From CAVYGN01 sp963796325 (GTDB lineage: Bacteria > Spirochaetota > Brevinematia > Brevinematales > JAOACQ01), in NCBI GenBank assembly GCA_963796325.1, contig CAWCLF010000001.1, positions 248,001-312,000 of the forward strand: a DNA stretch of 64,000 nt, in the 5' to 3' direction. Both the position numbers and the translations under genes were made by a program. This document shows, piece by piece, positions 35,382-42,985 of the stretch. Position 1 is the stretch's first letter, and the number at the start of each line of letters is the position of its first letter. The notes under the pieces were generated by a model. That model did no database searches, was not told where the DNA came from, and saw only the letters and a list, made by a program, of their open reading frames with translations.

Positions 35382-35435
35382 ATTCTAAAAGACGGGTATG
35401 AATCCCGGATGAAGGGAATGTTAATTTTCAGTTAA
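35382..35435 (-). promoter_or_regulatory. Pho-box-like triple repeat and -10 of the porin-pst operon
   Basis: Three hexamers on the minus strand, TTAACT (35430-35435), TTAACA (35419-35424) and TTCATC (35408-35413), are exactly 11 bases apart, like the TT(A/C/T)A(C/T)A repeats bound by PhoP/PhoB dimers. A -10-like TAGAAT follows on the minus strand at 35382-35387, 20 bases further on; a second TATAAT is at 35361-35366. The gene phoB is just upstream. Confidence 0.5.
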
Positions 35436-35521
35436 TTAAGCGGAGGTGATCGAAAAAATATAGAATTTTACTCATATTGATAAATGATATCGTACACATC
35501 TTTATCAGCGATCATGTTATC

Positions 35522-35659
35522 TTATGAATTTTCCAGGGATTTCAATTTTTCGATTATAACATATGAAGGTAAGCCCATCTGCATCGATTTTATCGCGGCC
35601 GAGATCATATTTAGTTCTCTTAAATATTTATTCGATAAACTCTTGATATAATTTTCCAT
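35522..35659 (-). CDS. Possible small protein of 45 residues after phoB
   Basis: An open frame from ATG at 35659 (or 58 residues from ATG at 35698, inside the end of phoB) to TAA at 35522-35524. The peptide 'MENYIKSLSNKYLRELN' then 'SAAIKSMQMGLPSYVIIEKLKSLENS' looks like two amphipathic helices with a 'GLPSYVI' turn. There is only a weak GGATGA before the shorter start. It is followed by the Pho-box promoter. Real coding is uncertain; the composition matches neighbouring genes. Confidence 0.35.
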   Translation of the reverse strand: MENYIKSLSNKYLRELNMISAAIKSMQMGLPSYVIIEKLKSLENS

Positions 35660-35684
35660 AATTTCATCCAGTAATCTGTAAATG

Positions 35685-36404
35685 CTAATCGTTATCATCG
35701 AGCTTGTATCCGACGCCCCTGACAGTTTTGATCAGGCTTCCGCAGCTTTTAAGTTTTTCACGCAGATGCTTGATATGAACATCTATTGTCCTTCCGGTGA
35801 TTATCTTTTCTCCGCTCCAGATCTGGTCCATTAGCTTGTTTCTGTCGAAAACCCAGCCCTTCCGCTTTGCCAGGATGCTCAGGATCTTGAATTCCACGGA
35901 GGTCAGATCTATCTTCTTCCCATCGGCAAAAACCTGGAATTTATCTTCATTAATTTCAAGATCTCTGATTTTAAATGATTTAGGACGGGGGATATTTCCC
36001 GATTCTGCGCTGCTGCCGATAGAACGCCTTAAAAGGGCTTTTACCCTTGCCGAAAGCTCTCTCGGGCTGAAAGGCTTTGCAAGGTAATCGTCGGCTCCGA
36101 ATTCAAGGCCGAGCACTTTGTCGACTTCGGAGTCCTTCGCCGACACGATTATTACAGGTATATTTTTATATGCATCCATGGAAGGGTTGTTTTTAATAAG
36201 CTTAAGGATCTCGGTTCCGGTTAATTCCGGCAGCATAAGATCAAGTATGATAAGAATGAAGTTATGCCCGCCCCTCTGCAGATCATTTAGAAAATCTGCG
36301 CCTTTACTGTAAATTTTTACCGAATAACCCTCTTTTACCAATGAATCGGATTCAAGTTCGGCTATGTCTTTCTCATCTTCTACGATGGCGATCTCAGGTT
36401 TCAT
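35685..36404 (-). CDS. phoB: PhoB-type response regulator (OmpR family)
   Basis: Start at the ATG with base 36404 (MKPEIAIVEDEKD, after GGGGGAT): 239 residues. The receiver (about 1-120) has IVEDE, the phospho-acceptor Asp in 'FILIILDLMLPELTG', 'PVIIVSAK' and 'GADDYLAKPFSPRELSARV'. The C-terminal winged helix (about 145-236) has 'GRTIDVHIKHLREKLKSCGSLIKTVRGVGYKL'. It is the likely activator of the porin-pst operon. No PhoR-type kinase is next to it; the nearest histidine kinases are at 39297 and 56750. A promoter is at 36429-36457. Confidence 0.93.
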   Translation of the reverse strand: MKPEIAIVEDEKDIAELESDSLVKEGYSVKIYSKGADFLNDLQRGGHNFILIILDLMLPELTGTEILKLIKNNPSMDAYKNIPVIIVSAKDSEVDKVLGLEFGADDYLAKPFSPRELSARVKALLRRSIGSSAESGNIPRPKSFKIRDLEINEDKFQVFADGKKIDLTSVEFKILSILAKRKGWVFDRNKLMDQIWSGEKIITGRTIDVHIKHLREKLKSCGSLIKTVRGVGYKLDDND

Positions 36405-36428
36405 AAAATCCCCCAAGGAATTAAATAC

Positions 36429-36457
36429 AGTATAAAATATTAAAAACAAATATACAA
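36429..36457 (-). promoter_or_regulatory. Promoter of phoB
   Basis: On the minus strand TTGTAT (-35, 36452-36457), 17-base spacer, TATACT (-10, 36429-36434). The leader to the ATG is about 18 bases. The -35 is weak, as expected of an activated gene. Confidence 0.5.
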
Positions 36458-36468
36458 TCTATACTTCA

Positions 36469-36517
36469 GTCGTCAGTCAGAAGTCGACTGTGGGCTTTCC
36501 GACTTTTGACTGTCGAC
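36469..36517. repeat. Imperfect palindromic repeat (copy A) before the 36595 gene
   Basis: An 18-base arm (36469-36486) matches the reverse complement of 36500-36517 with two mismatches (spacer 13). It shares TTGACTGTCG (36506-36515) and CTATTGACCGA (36517-36527) with copy B at 59516-59605 (TTGACTGTCG 59568-59577, CTATTGACCGA 59586-59596). See finding on the scrambled repeat family. Confidence 0.55.
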
Positions 36518-36594
36518 TATTGACCGATGACTAATTAGTTCTTTTATTTTTTCTCCTTATATATTATAATAAACAGTATTTCAGGAGGATAGAA

Positions 36595-36789
36595 ATGGGT
36601 AATCGCTTATTTTTTATCATGATGGTTGAAAATGGTATTTCATTTTTACTGGCAGCTCTTTTTGTAATTCTTTTTTTCAGGATTTATCCCGACAGGATGG
36701 CGACCCTTTTTCCGGCCGTTTTCATATTGGGCCTCATTGTAGGGATCCTCTTTTATCTTCCGGTTAAATCTCTCCTGGAAAAAAAATAA
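36595..36789 (+). CDS. Small two-segment membrane protein
   Basis: The 64-residue protein has two hydrophobic segments (about 5-28 and 38-57) with a short polar link 'YPDRMATLFP', and a Lys-ending tail. AGGAGG is seven bases before its ATG. It is followed, after 10 bases, by the 671-residue anchored protein, so the two could form a complex. I do not recognise a family. Confidence 0.7.
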   Translation: MGNRLFFIMMVENGISFLLAALFVILFFRIYPDRMATLFPAVFILGLIVGILFYLPVKSLLEKK

Positions 36790-36799
36790 GGGTGCGTTT

Positions 36800-38815
36800 A
36801 TGAATGTTTTGAAGACTCTGTCTTTTGTATTTCTTTCGGTTTTACTTCTGCTGCTTGTCATCGGCAATATATTTTATTCCCCGATAAGACATTATCTGGA
36901 TAAAAATTACCAATGGATAGGTTTGACCGAAGATGAAGAGAGCAATCTGGGCGAGCAGAACAACTCGGATTACCAGCTGAAAGTGGAAACTGATAAAAAG
37001 GTTTACCGAAAATTTGAAAAGATAAAGCTTTTTGCCAGGATAATCAAAAAAAATAACCAGGTCGTGCCTGAAAATGCAGTGATCCAGGTCGAATTCTATT
37101 CAGGCATTGCCAGGATCAGGAATATTGACGGCAATGAAAAAATAAATCTTTCTTATTACAGCGATCAGAAAGCATGGATAGGGTATTTTTTCCCTGAAAG
37201 TCCTGAAATTGAAGGTAAGATCGACATTGTCGCTTCGGGTTTTATCGACAGTCCGGAAGTTCCGGTAAATTCGAAGTCCAGTTTTGTCATAAGTGAAATA
37301 AGTCCGAAATTCATATTGAATAAGGGCCAGGCGTTTATGGGAATCGATTCGCTTGAAAGGGTATCAAAGAGGAGCATCCTTTCGGTGGAAGGCAAAGAAG
37401 TCGACTGGAATTATATTCCGGAGTGGGTCAATTTCATATCGGCAGACGGTATTATTATGTTGTCAGGCATAACCAAAACATTCCAGGAAGATGTGACTCT
37501 CGATTCTCCATGGGATAAAGACAAGCTCAGCGAATCTTTGACTATGGCGGACAAAATAGGCAAAAATAAGCATTTCGGGGTATATGCCAGAGGGTTGAAA
37601 GTAGAAGGCGTGGATGCGAAAAAGATCGGTTATATACCGAGCCTTTATTTTAAAGGGGATGGTTACGGCGAAGACCCGGCATATATATCTCTACTCGATG
37701 AGAACAGGAAAAAGAGTCTTATTAAGCTATTGACTGTTTTTATGGATAATGAGAATATATCCTATGTCGGAATATCGGATATTTTTATGCCGTCAAATTA
37801 CGGCACGGAACTTTTAGAAGATTATTTCAGGGATTGCCGCATAAGCGTGCCCGGAAACTGGGGCAGTTTAGACTTTAACGGCAAATTTTCCATATTCAAG
37901 AGCAGGATTAAAGATCCTGCAGATCAGAACAGGTTTTCATTATGGAAACTGTATTTCATATCAGGATATATACGGGATATAGTGAATGAAACGGGTCATA
38001 AAAAGCCTTTATTTTACAGGCTTGATTATGCAGAGCTTAAAGAGAACCCCCTGATACTTTCCATGCCGTTATCGGCAGGCGTTGATTTTGTAATTGTAGA
38101 TTTTAATATGACTTATGATAAAATACCCGAAAATTTATCAGTTCTTTCAGTAAACCCCGATATTGCACGCTACATGAACAGGGTCATTGTTTCATATTAT
38201 TTTGATTACCAGAATGTAGATATAAACGGTTTCGATAAAAGCGCAATTGAAAATTATGTCGGGGCAAATCTTCAGCTCCTTAAAAACGGATCCGGAACCC
38301 TTATCGCCGACGGTATTCTGATAAACGATCTTTACAAGATCATGTTCGGGAGAAGAGGCCCTTATACACCGAATGAATGGATGCTTGGCGTCGGTGAAAT
38401 CGTTTACGAACTCAAGCAGGTTTATGAATCGGCTCCGCTGTGCGTTACAATAAATGCGGCCAGGCTGGATTATAAAGATAATGAGGCCCTGATATCTTTT
38501 AATATAGCCAATACTTCCTCCTTCAAAATTAATAATTTTAAGATCGAGTATCTTCCCGAAGGCGGCAAGTTCATTACTAAAAACAATATTATTAAAGAAA
38601 TACAGCCCGGGAGGGAAGTCAGCCTTGATGTGAATTTGGAGTTGGATACGAATAATTCACTGTTTTTAAGGAAAAAAAATTTCCTGGGCTACCGCGTAAG
38701 CTGGGACGATCCGGGTGAAAAATCGACGGGCCGGTCAGGCTTTTTATTCTATGAACCTGTAAATCCCGGTCAGGCAGCGGAGGATAAGAAAAAGGGGGGT
38801 ACTAACTCGAATTAA
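36800..38815 (+). CDS. Membrane-anchored exoprotein of unknown function
   Basis: The 671-residue protein has one N-terminal membrane segment (about 5-28) and no other. Regions: an Ig-like or alpha-2-macroglobulin-like beta domain (about 65-175, starting 'YQLKVETDKKVYRKFEKIKLFARI', a 'K.VY...' motif of MG-type domains), a large central alpha/beta region (about 200-520) that may be a TIM-barrel glycosidase-like fold ('FGVYARGLKVEGVDAKKIGYIPS', 'PLFYRLDYAELKENPLILSMPLSAGVDFVIVDF'), and a late beta domain (about 555-640). A disordered Lys/Gly/Asn tail ends it. No catalytic residues can be assigned. It lies between a small membrane protein and flgJ. Confidence 0.65.
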   Translation: MNVLKTLSFVFLSVLLLLLVIGNIFYSPIRHYLDKNYQWIGLTEDEESNLGEQNNSDYQLKVETDKKVYRKFEKIKLFARIIKKNNQVVPENAVIQVEFYSGIARIRNIDGNEKINLSYYSDQKAWIGYFFPESPEIEGKIDIVASGFIDSPEVPVNSKSSFVISEISPKFILNKGQAFMGIDSLERVSKRSILSVEGKEVDWNYIPEWVNFISADGIIMLSGITKTFQEDVTLDSPWDKDKLSESLTMADKIGKNKHFGVYARGLKVEGVDAKKIGYIPSLYFKGDGYGEDPAYISLLDENRKKSLIKLLTVFMDNENISYVGISDIFMPSNYGTELLEDYFRDCRISVPGNWGSLDFNGKFSIFKSRIKDPADQNRFSLWKLYFISGYIRDIVNETGHKKPLFYRLDYAELKENPLILSMPLSAGVDFVIVDFNMTYDKIPENLSVLSVNPDIARYMNRVIVSYYFDYQNVDINGFDKSAIENYVGANLQLLKNGSGTLIADGILINDLYKIMFGRRGPYTPNEWMLGVGEIVYELKQVYESAPLCVTINAARLDYKDNEALISFNIANTSSFKINNFKIEYLPEGGKFITKNNIIKEIQPGREVSLDVNLELDTNNSLFLRKKNFLGYRVSWDDPGEKSTGRSGFLFYEPVNPGQAAEDKKKGGTNSN

Positions 38816-38859
38816 TGTGAATTCAAAGCCTTCCGATATTGTATGAGGAGGGTGCGCAT

Positions 38860-39180
38860 ATGCAGATCGGCAGTGAAAGCCTTTTCAAGGCCAATGAAAA
38901 TATGAAAGGTGATATGCTCAAGTCCCTTAAAGAGAAAAACTACAAGGGAATGGATGTAAAAAAGATCAAGGAAACCTCTCAGGAATTCGAATCTCTTTTC
39001 ATAGAACAGCTTTTTAAATCCATGAGAAATACTGTTCCTAAAGATGAATGGCTGAACGGCGGAATAAAGCAGGATATTTTCGAGGATATGCTTTACAGCG
39101 AATATTCAAAGGAGATATCAAGATCGGGCGGCATCGGATTGGGGGATCTTGTCTATAAATTCCTTATTTCCAATAGATAG
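38860..39180 (+). CDS. flgJ: FlgJ-type flagellar rod-binding protein (N-terminal domain)
   Basis: Start at 38860 (ATG after GAGGAGG, 38845-38851): 106 residues. The core 'ETSQEFESLFIEQLFKSMRNTVPKDEWLNGGIKQDIFEDMLYSEYSKEISRSGGIGLGDLVYKFL' is the rod-binding part of FlgJ, which caps the growing rod. The peptidoglycan-hydrolase domain present in proteobacterial FlgJ is absent, as in spirochaetes and others. The distance from the flgN-flgL operon (over 20 kb) shows the flagellar genes are split. Confidence 0.9.
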   Translation: MQIGSESLFKANENMKGDMLKSLKEKNYKGMDVKKIKETSQEFESLFIEQLFKSMRNTVPKDEWLNGGIKQDIFEDMLYSEYSKEISRSGGIGLGDLVYKFLISNR

Positions 39181-39296
39181 CAATAAAAAAATCATCCCGT
39201 CTCTTACCGGGTCTCAATTTGTTTTTTTTTAATTATAATGGTAACCTTATTGATCAAATAAAATTATCATGATAATGGGGAAAATTTCGGTAAAAT

Positions 39297-41168
39297 ATGA
39301 TCCTTCAAAATCGTTTATTGATGAGTTTCGGAATAATAGTTCTTCTATTGATCGCTGTCGCTGTCAATGACCTTTATTTTATGAACATTACATCCGTCAA
39401 GATCGATGAATTATACCGGAACGGCAATTCTCTGCAGCAGGCCCCGGAACATTTCAAAGCGGCTCTCATGGAAATAAGAAAAAGTATCGTTCTTGATAAT
39501 ATTATTACCTTCATTTTTCTCGGGGCGGGAATATTGACGGTTTTACTCCTTTCTTTTTACTATTCCGGAAAGATTAAGAAGACTCTCGAAAATTTGAAGG
39601 GTGAGATTTCCGACAGGAAAATCGCCGATGAGGAACTTCTTAAAACCAGGAATTACCTCAAGAACATCATCGATTCTATGTCGTCGGTCCTTATTTCCAT
39701 AAACAGGGATGGAATAATCACTCAGTGGAACAATGCCGCAGAAAGGGAAACAGGTATACCTGCAATAAGAGCTATCGACAGAAAAATATGGGAATTGATA
39801 CCCACTCTCAAACAGTATGAAGGAAATTTTGAAGAAGTCATTAAAAAAAGAATGCCGCTTGAATTCAGGCGGGAAACCCTTTCGATAGAGGAGAGGCGGT
39901 ATTTTAATATTTCGTTTTATCCCCTTGTTTTTAACGGTACAGGGGGAGTAGTAATAAGGCTGGATGACGTAACTGAACTTGAACGTAAAGAATTCCAGCT
40001 CAGGCAGGCACAGAAAATGGAGACGGTAGGTAATTTAGCCAGCGGCCTCGCCCATGATTTCAATAATGTCCTTGCCGGGATTATCGGATCGATATCTCTT
40101 CTGGAGTTTATGATGAATACTCCGGAAGGTGTCGATAATTCAATGCTGAAAGATCATATCGGTATAATCGGGGAGTCCGCCAAGAGGGCATCGGATATGG
40201 TGAATCAGCTTTTATCTCTTTCAAGGAAGCAGGACCTGTCTTTCTCTACAATCGACCTTGCCCTTGTTGTCAGAAATGTCGTCAATCTGTGTTCAAACAC
40301 TTTTGATAAATCCATTGAGATCCGGGTTTCTCTGCCTTCTGAAAATGCATATGTAAGCGCTGATTTTACTCAAATAGAGCAGGTTCTTTTAAACCTCTGC
40401 GTCAACGCCGAACATGCGATGACTGTTATGAAAAAAGAAGGCGAGCGGCAGGGGGGAATCATGATAATCTCCCTGTCAAGGGTAACTTTCGATTCGGATC
40501 TTCTTCTTTACCATCCTGAAGCAGACCTGGGCGATTACTGGATGCTGTCTGTCGAGGATACGGGAGTGGGGATCGATAAAAAAATAATGCCGAAGATATT
40601 TGATCCCTTTTTTACGACAAAAGAAAAAGAAAAAGGCACAGGCCTGGGTCTAGCCATGGTCTACAACATCATTTACCAGCATAACGGGTTTGTCGAAACA
40701 TCCTCGAAGGTCGGCGCCGGCACTGAATTCAGGGTTTACCTTCCTGCCGACGGTACAGGTCAGATGCAGGCAAGTAAGGACAATGCTTCTCCAGCCAGGG
40801 GGTCTGAAAAGATCCTGATAGCCGATGATGAAGAAAATGTGCGGATAGTGATGAAAAGGATGCTTGAAAAATGCGGATATGATGTTCTGCTGGCGAAGGA
40901 AGGAGTGGAATGTATCAAAATGTTCAATAAAAATCCGGGATCTATATCTCTTGTGATCCTGGACATGTCCATGCCCAAATTATCCGGCAAGGATACATTT
41001 ATAGAATTGAAAAAAATAAAGCCTGATGTCAGGGTGCTTATTTCTTCAGGTTATAAAAATGATAAAAGAGTTCTCGATACTCTGGCGTTAGGGGCTGCAG
41101 GCGTTATCAATAAACCGTTTTCAATGATAGAAATTACAAATAAAGTCCGGGAAATTCTTAATAGCTGA
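39297..41168 (+). CDS. Hybrid sensor histidine kinase (PAS-HisKA-ATPase-REC)
   Basis: The 623-residue protein has two membrane segments (about 7-24 and 66-88), a PAS domain (about 105-230; 'VLISINRDGIITQWNNAAERETGI'), the phospho-accepting helix 'NLASGLAHDFNNVLAGIIGS' (His near 258), the ATP-binding domain ('FTQIEQVLLNLCVNAEHAM', 'DTGVGIDKKIMPKIFDPFFTTK', 'GTGLGLAMVYNII') and a C-terminal receiver (about 500-620; 'LVILDMSMPKLSGKD'). The sensed signal is unknown. Its stop touches the end of dxr (convergent). Confidence 0.92.
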   Translation: MILQNRLLMSFGIIVLLLIAVAVNDLYFMNITSVKIDELYRNGNSLQQAPEHFKAALMEIRKSIVLDNIITFIFLGAGILTVLLLSFYYSGKIKKTLENLKGEISDRKIADEELLKTRNYLKNIIDSMSSVLISINRDGIITQWNNAAERETGIPAIRAIDRKIWELIPTLKQYEGNFEEVIKKRMPLEFRRETLSIEERRYFNISFYPLVFNGTGGVVIRLDDVTELERKEFQLRQAQKMETVGNLASGLAHDFNNVLAGIIGSISLLEFMMNTPEGVDNSMLKDHIGIIGESAKRASDMVNQLLSLSRKQDLSFSTIDLALVVRNVVNLCSNTFDKSIEIRVSLPSENAYVSADFTQIEQVLLNLCVNAEHAMTVMKKEGERQGGIMIISLSRVTFDSDLLLYHPEADLGDYWMLSVEDTGVGIDKKIMPKIFDPFFTTKEKEKGTGLGLAMVYNIIYQHNGFVETSSKVGAGTEFRVYLPADGTGQMQASKDNASPARGSEKILIADDEENVRIVMKRMLEKCGYDVLLAKEGVECIKMFNKNPGSISLVILDMSMPKLSGKDTFIELKKIKPDVRVLISSGYKNDKRVLDTLALGAAGVINKPFSMIEITNKVREILNS

Positions 41169-42317
41169 TTACCGGTCCCCCGATATCAGCTTGGAAGCGG
41201 CTGTCCTGGCTTCAAGGTCTGTTTTCAATATTGTTTCGAGCGAGAGTTCCCGTTCATGAAGGTTTCTTTTAACAAAATCGTCGATAACCCTCCTGACAAT
41301 TACAGGAATATCGATGAATTTTATTCTTCCCTGGAGAAAAGACAGAACGGCCTCATCATTAGCGGCGTTCAGGACTGCAGGTATTATTCCGCCCTCTCTG
41401 CCTGCATCATAAGATAATTTAAGAAGAGGGAATTTATGATAGTCGGGATCGGAAAACTCAAATATTTTTCCCGCCAGATCCAATGACGGAAATTTTTGCG
41501 GCGGGATGTCGGGATAAAACAATCCAAGGGCAATAGGGTATCTCATATCGCTGGGCGATGCCGCCATGAAACGGGTTCCATCGATAGTTTCAACAATTCC
41601 ATGAACGATCGACTGGGGATGGATCAGCACTTTTATATTATCGTAATCAGTTTTAAAAAGAAAATGGGCTTCAATAACTTCAAACCCCTTGTTTATCAAA
41701 GTGGCGCTGTTGACACTGATAACCGGACCCATATCCCAGACAGGGTGTTTTAAAACTTCTCCGGATTTTATCGATGCGGTTATTTTTGTCCTGAGGAAAG
41801 GCCCTCCAGAAGCGGTAAGGCAGATATTCTTTATAAAATTTTTTTCAATCCTGTTGTATATATTGAAAATTGCATTATGCTCGCTGTCCAGGGGGATAAT
41901 AAAATTACCTGTCTTTGACAGCGCTGTATCAAGGAGTGCGCCGGCTGCTACAATCGATTCCTTGTTCGCGGAAAGAATCCTTTTTTCTTTATCTATAGCC
42001 GCGAGGGTAGGAGCAAGTCCCGAAATCCCGGCAATTCCGATTATAACGGCATCTGCATGGCGAAGGGAAGATGCTTCGATAAGCCCCCCTTCTTTAAAGA
42101 CAAAAGAAACACCCGGGAACATAGCTGTAAAAGCGGGATTTTCTTCGGACAGGCAGACGAGTTCCGGGGAAAATTCCCTTACTATAGCTTCAAGCCTTTT
42201 AAGATTTTTATAGCCGCTGACGGCTATAAGTTTAAATTTTGAAGGATAACTGCGCAGGACATCAAGAACTGAAGAACCGATCGATCCGGTCGCACCCAGA
42301 AGAACAATCTTTTCCAT
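41169..42317 (-). CDS. dxr: 1-deoxy-D-xylulose 5-phosphate reductoisomerase
   Basis: Dxr, 382 residues, makes methylerythritol phosphate, the second step of isoprenoid synthesis. The N-terminal 'LLGATGSIGSSVLDVLRSYP' is the NADPH-binding loop; 'SANKESIVAAG', 'PLDSEHNAIFN' (metal-binding Asp/Glu) and the C-terminal 'AANDEAVLSFL' are family signatures. Full length. It is separated from tmk by 46 bases. Confidence 0.98.
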   Translation of the reverse strand: MEKIVLLGATGSIGSSVLDVLRSYPSKFKLIAVSGYKNLKRLEAIVREFSPELVCLSEENPAFTAMFPGVSFVFKEGGLIEASSLRHADAVIIGIAGISGLAPTLAAIDKEKRILSANKESIVAAGALLDTALSKTGNFIIPLDSEHNAIFNIYNRIEKNFIKNICLTASGGPFLRTKITASIKSGEVLKHPVWDMGPVISVNSATLINKGFEVIEAHFLFKTDYDNIKVLIHPQSIVHGIVETIDGTRFMAASPSDMRYPIALGLFYPDIPPQKFPSLDLAGKIFEFSDPDYHKFPLLKLSYDAGREGGIIPAVLNAANDEAVLSFLQGRIKFIDIPVIVRRVIDDFVKRNLHERELSLETILKTDLEARTAASKLISGDR

Positions 42318-42363
42318 GTGTTTGATTTTAACAGCAAGAGGTATAAAAGTAAAAATATAGGCG

Positions 42364-42984
42364 CTAGAGTCCCGCTGTTTTTTTGAATACTTCCAGAATT
42401 TCCAGGCGGATGTCTTCTTTTTGCCCGGTTCCGTCTATTATAACGATCTTATCGTCCGAATATGCCAGCCGCCTGTAAGCCTCCCTGACGGAATTGTGGA
42501 AATCAATTTCTTCTTTTTCAATCCTGTCGAGGGAAAGATGGGCCGCTTCTTTTCTGCCCATTCCGATTTCAGGCGGGACGTCTATGAGAAATGTAAGATC
42601 AGGAAAAGTATTTCCAACTGCCAGGGAATTGAGCTTTTTTATTATGTCTTCATCCACATGCCTTCCGCCGGCCTGATAGGCGAATGTGGAATGATGGAAT
42701 CTGTCGCATATGACTACGGCTCCCCTGTCAAGTGAAGGTCTTATTATTTCTTCGATATGCTGGCTCCTGTCTGCCATGAATAAAAACAATTCGCAAATGG
42801 GCGTTAAATTGACAGCATTTAAAAGGATATCCCTTATCTGTTTTCCCGGGTGGGTAGCACCGGGCTCATGAGTAAGAACAGCGTCGGTTCCTTTTTCCGA
42901 CAGGTAACGGTAGAGATTATACGCCTGTGTCGATTTGCCGCATCCCTCGATTCCTTCGAATGTTACAAAAAATCCTTTTTTCAT
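42364..42984 (-). CDS. tmk: Thymidylate kinase
   Basis: The 206-residue protein has the P-loop FEGIEGCGKSTQA (about 8-20), the 'VICDRFHHSTFAYQ' DRY-like motif (about 88-101), and the LID stretch 'RKEAAHLSLDRIEKEE'. It phosphorylates dTMP to dTDP. It lies one base downstream of the degenerate signalling protein and is oriented the same way. Confidence 0.96.
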   Translation of the reverse strand: MKKGFFVTFEGIEGCGKSTQAYNLYRYLSEKGTDAVLTHEPGATHPGKQIRDILLNAVNLTPICELFLFMADRSQHIEEIIRPSLDRGAVVICDRFHHSTFAYQAGGRHVDEDIIKKLNSLAVGNTFPDLTFLIDVPPEIGMGRKEAAHLSLDRIEKEEIDFHNSVREAYRRLAYSDDKIVIIDGTGQKEDIRLEILEVFKKTAGL

Positions 42985-42985
42985 A

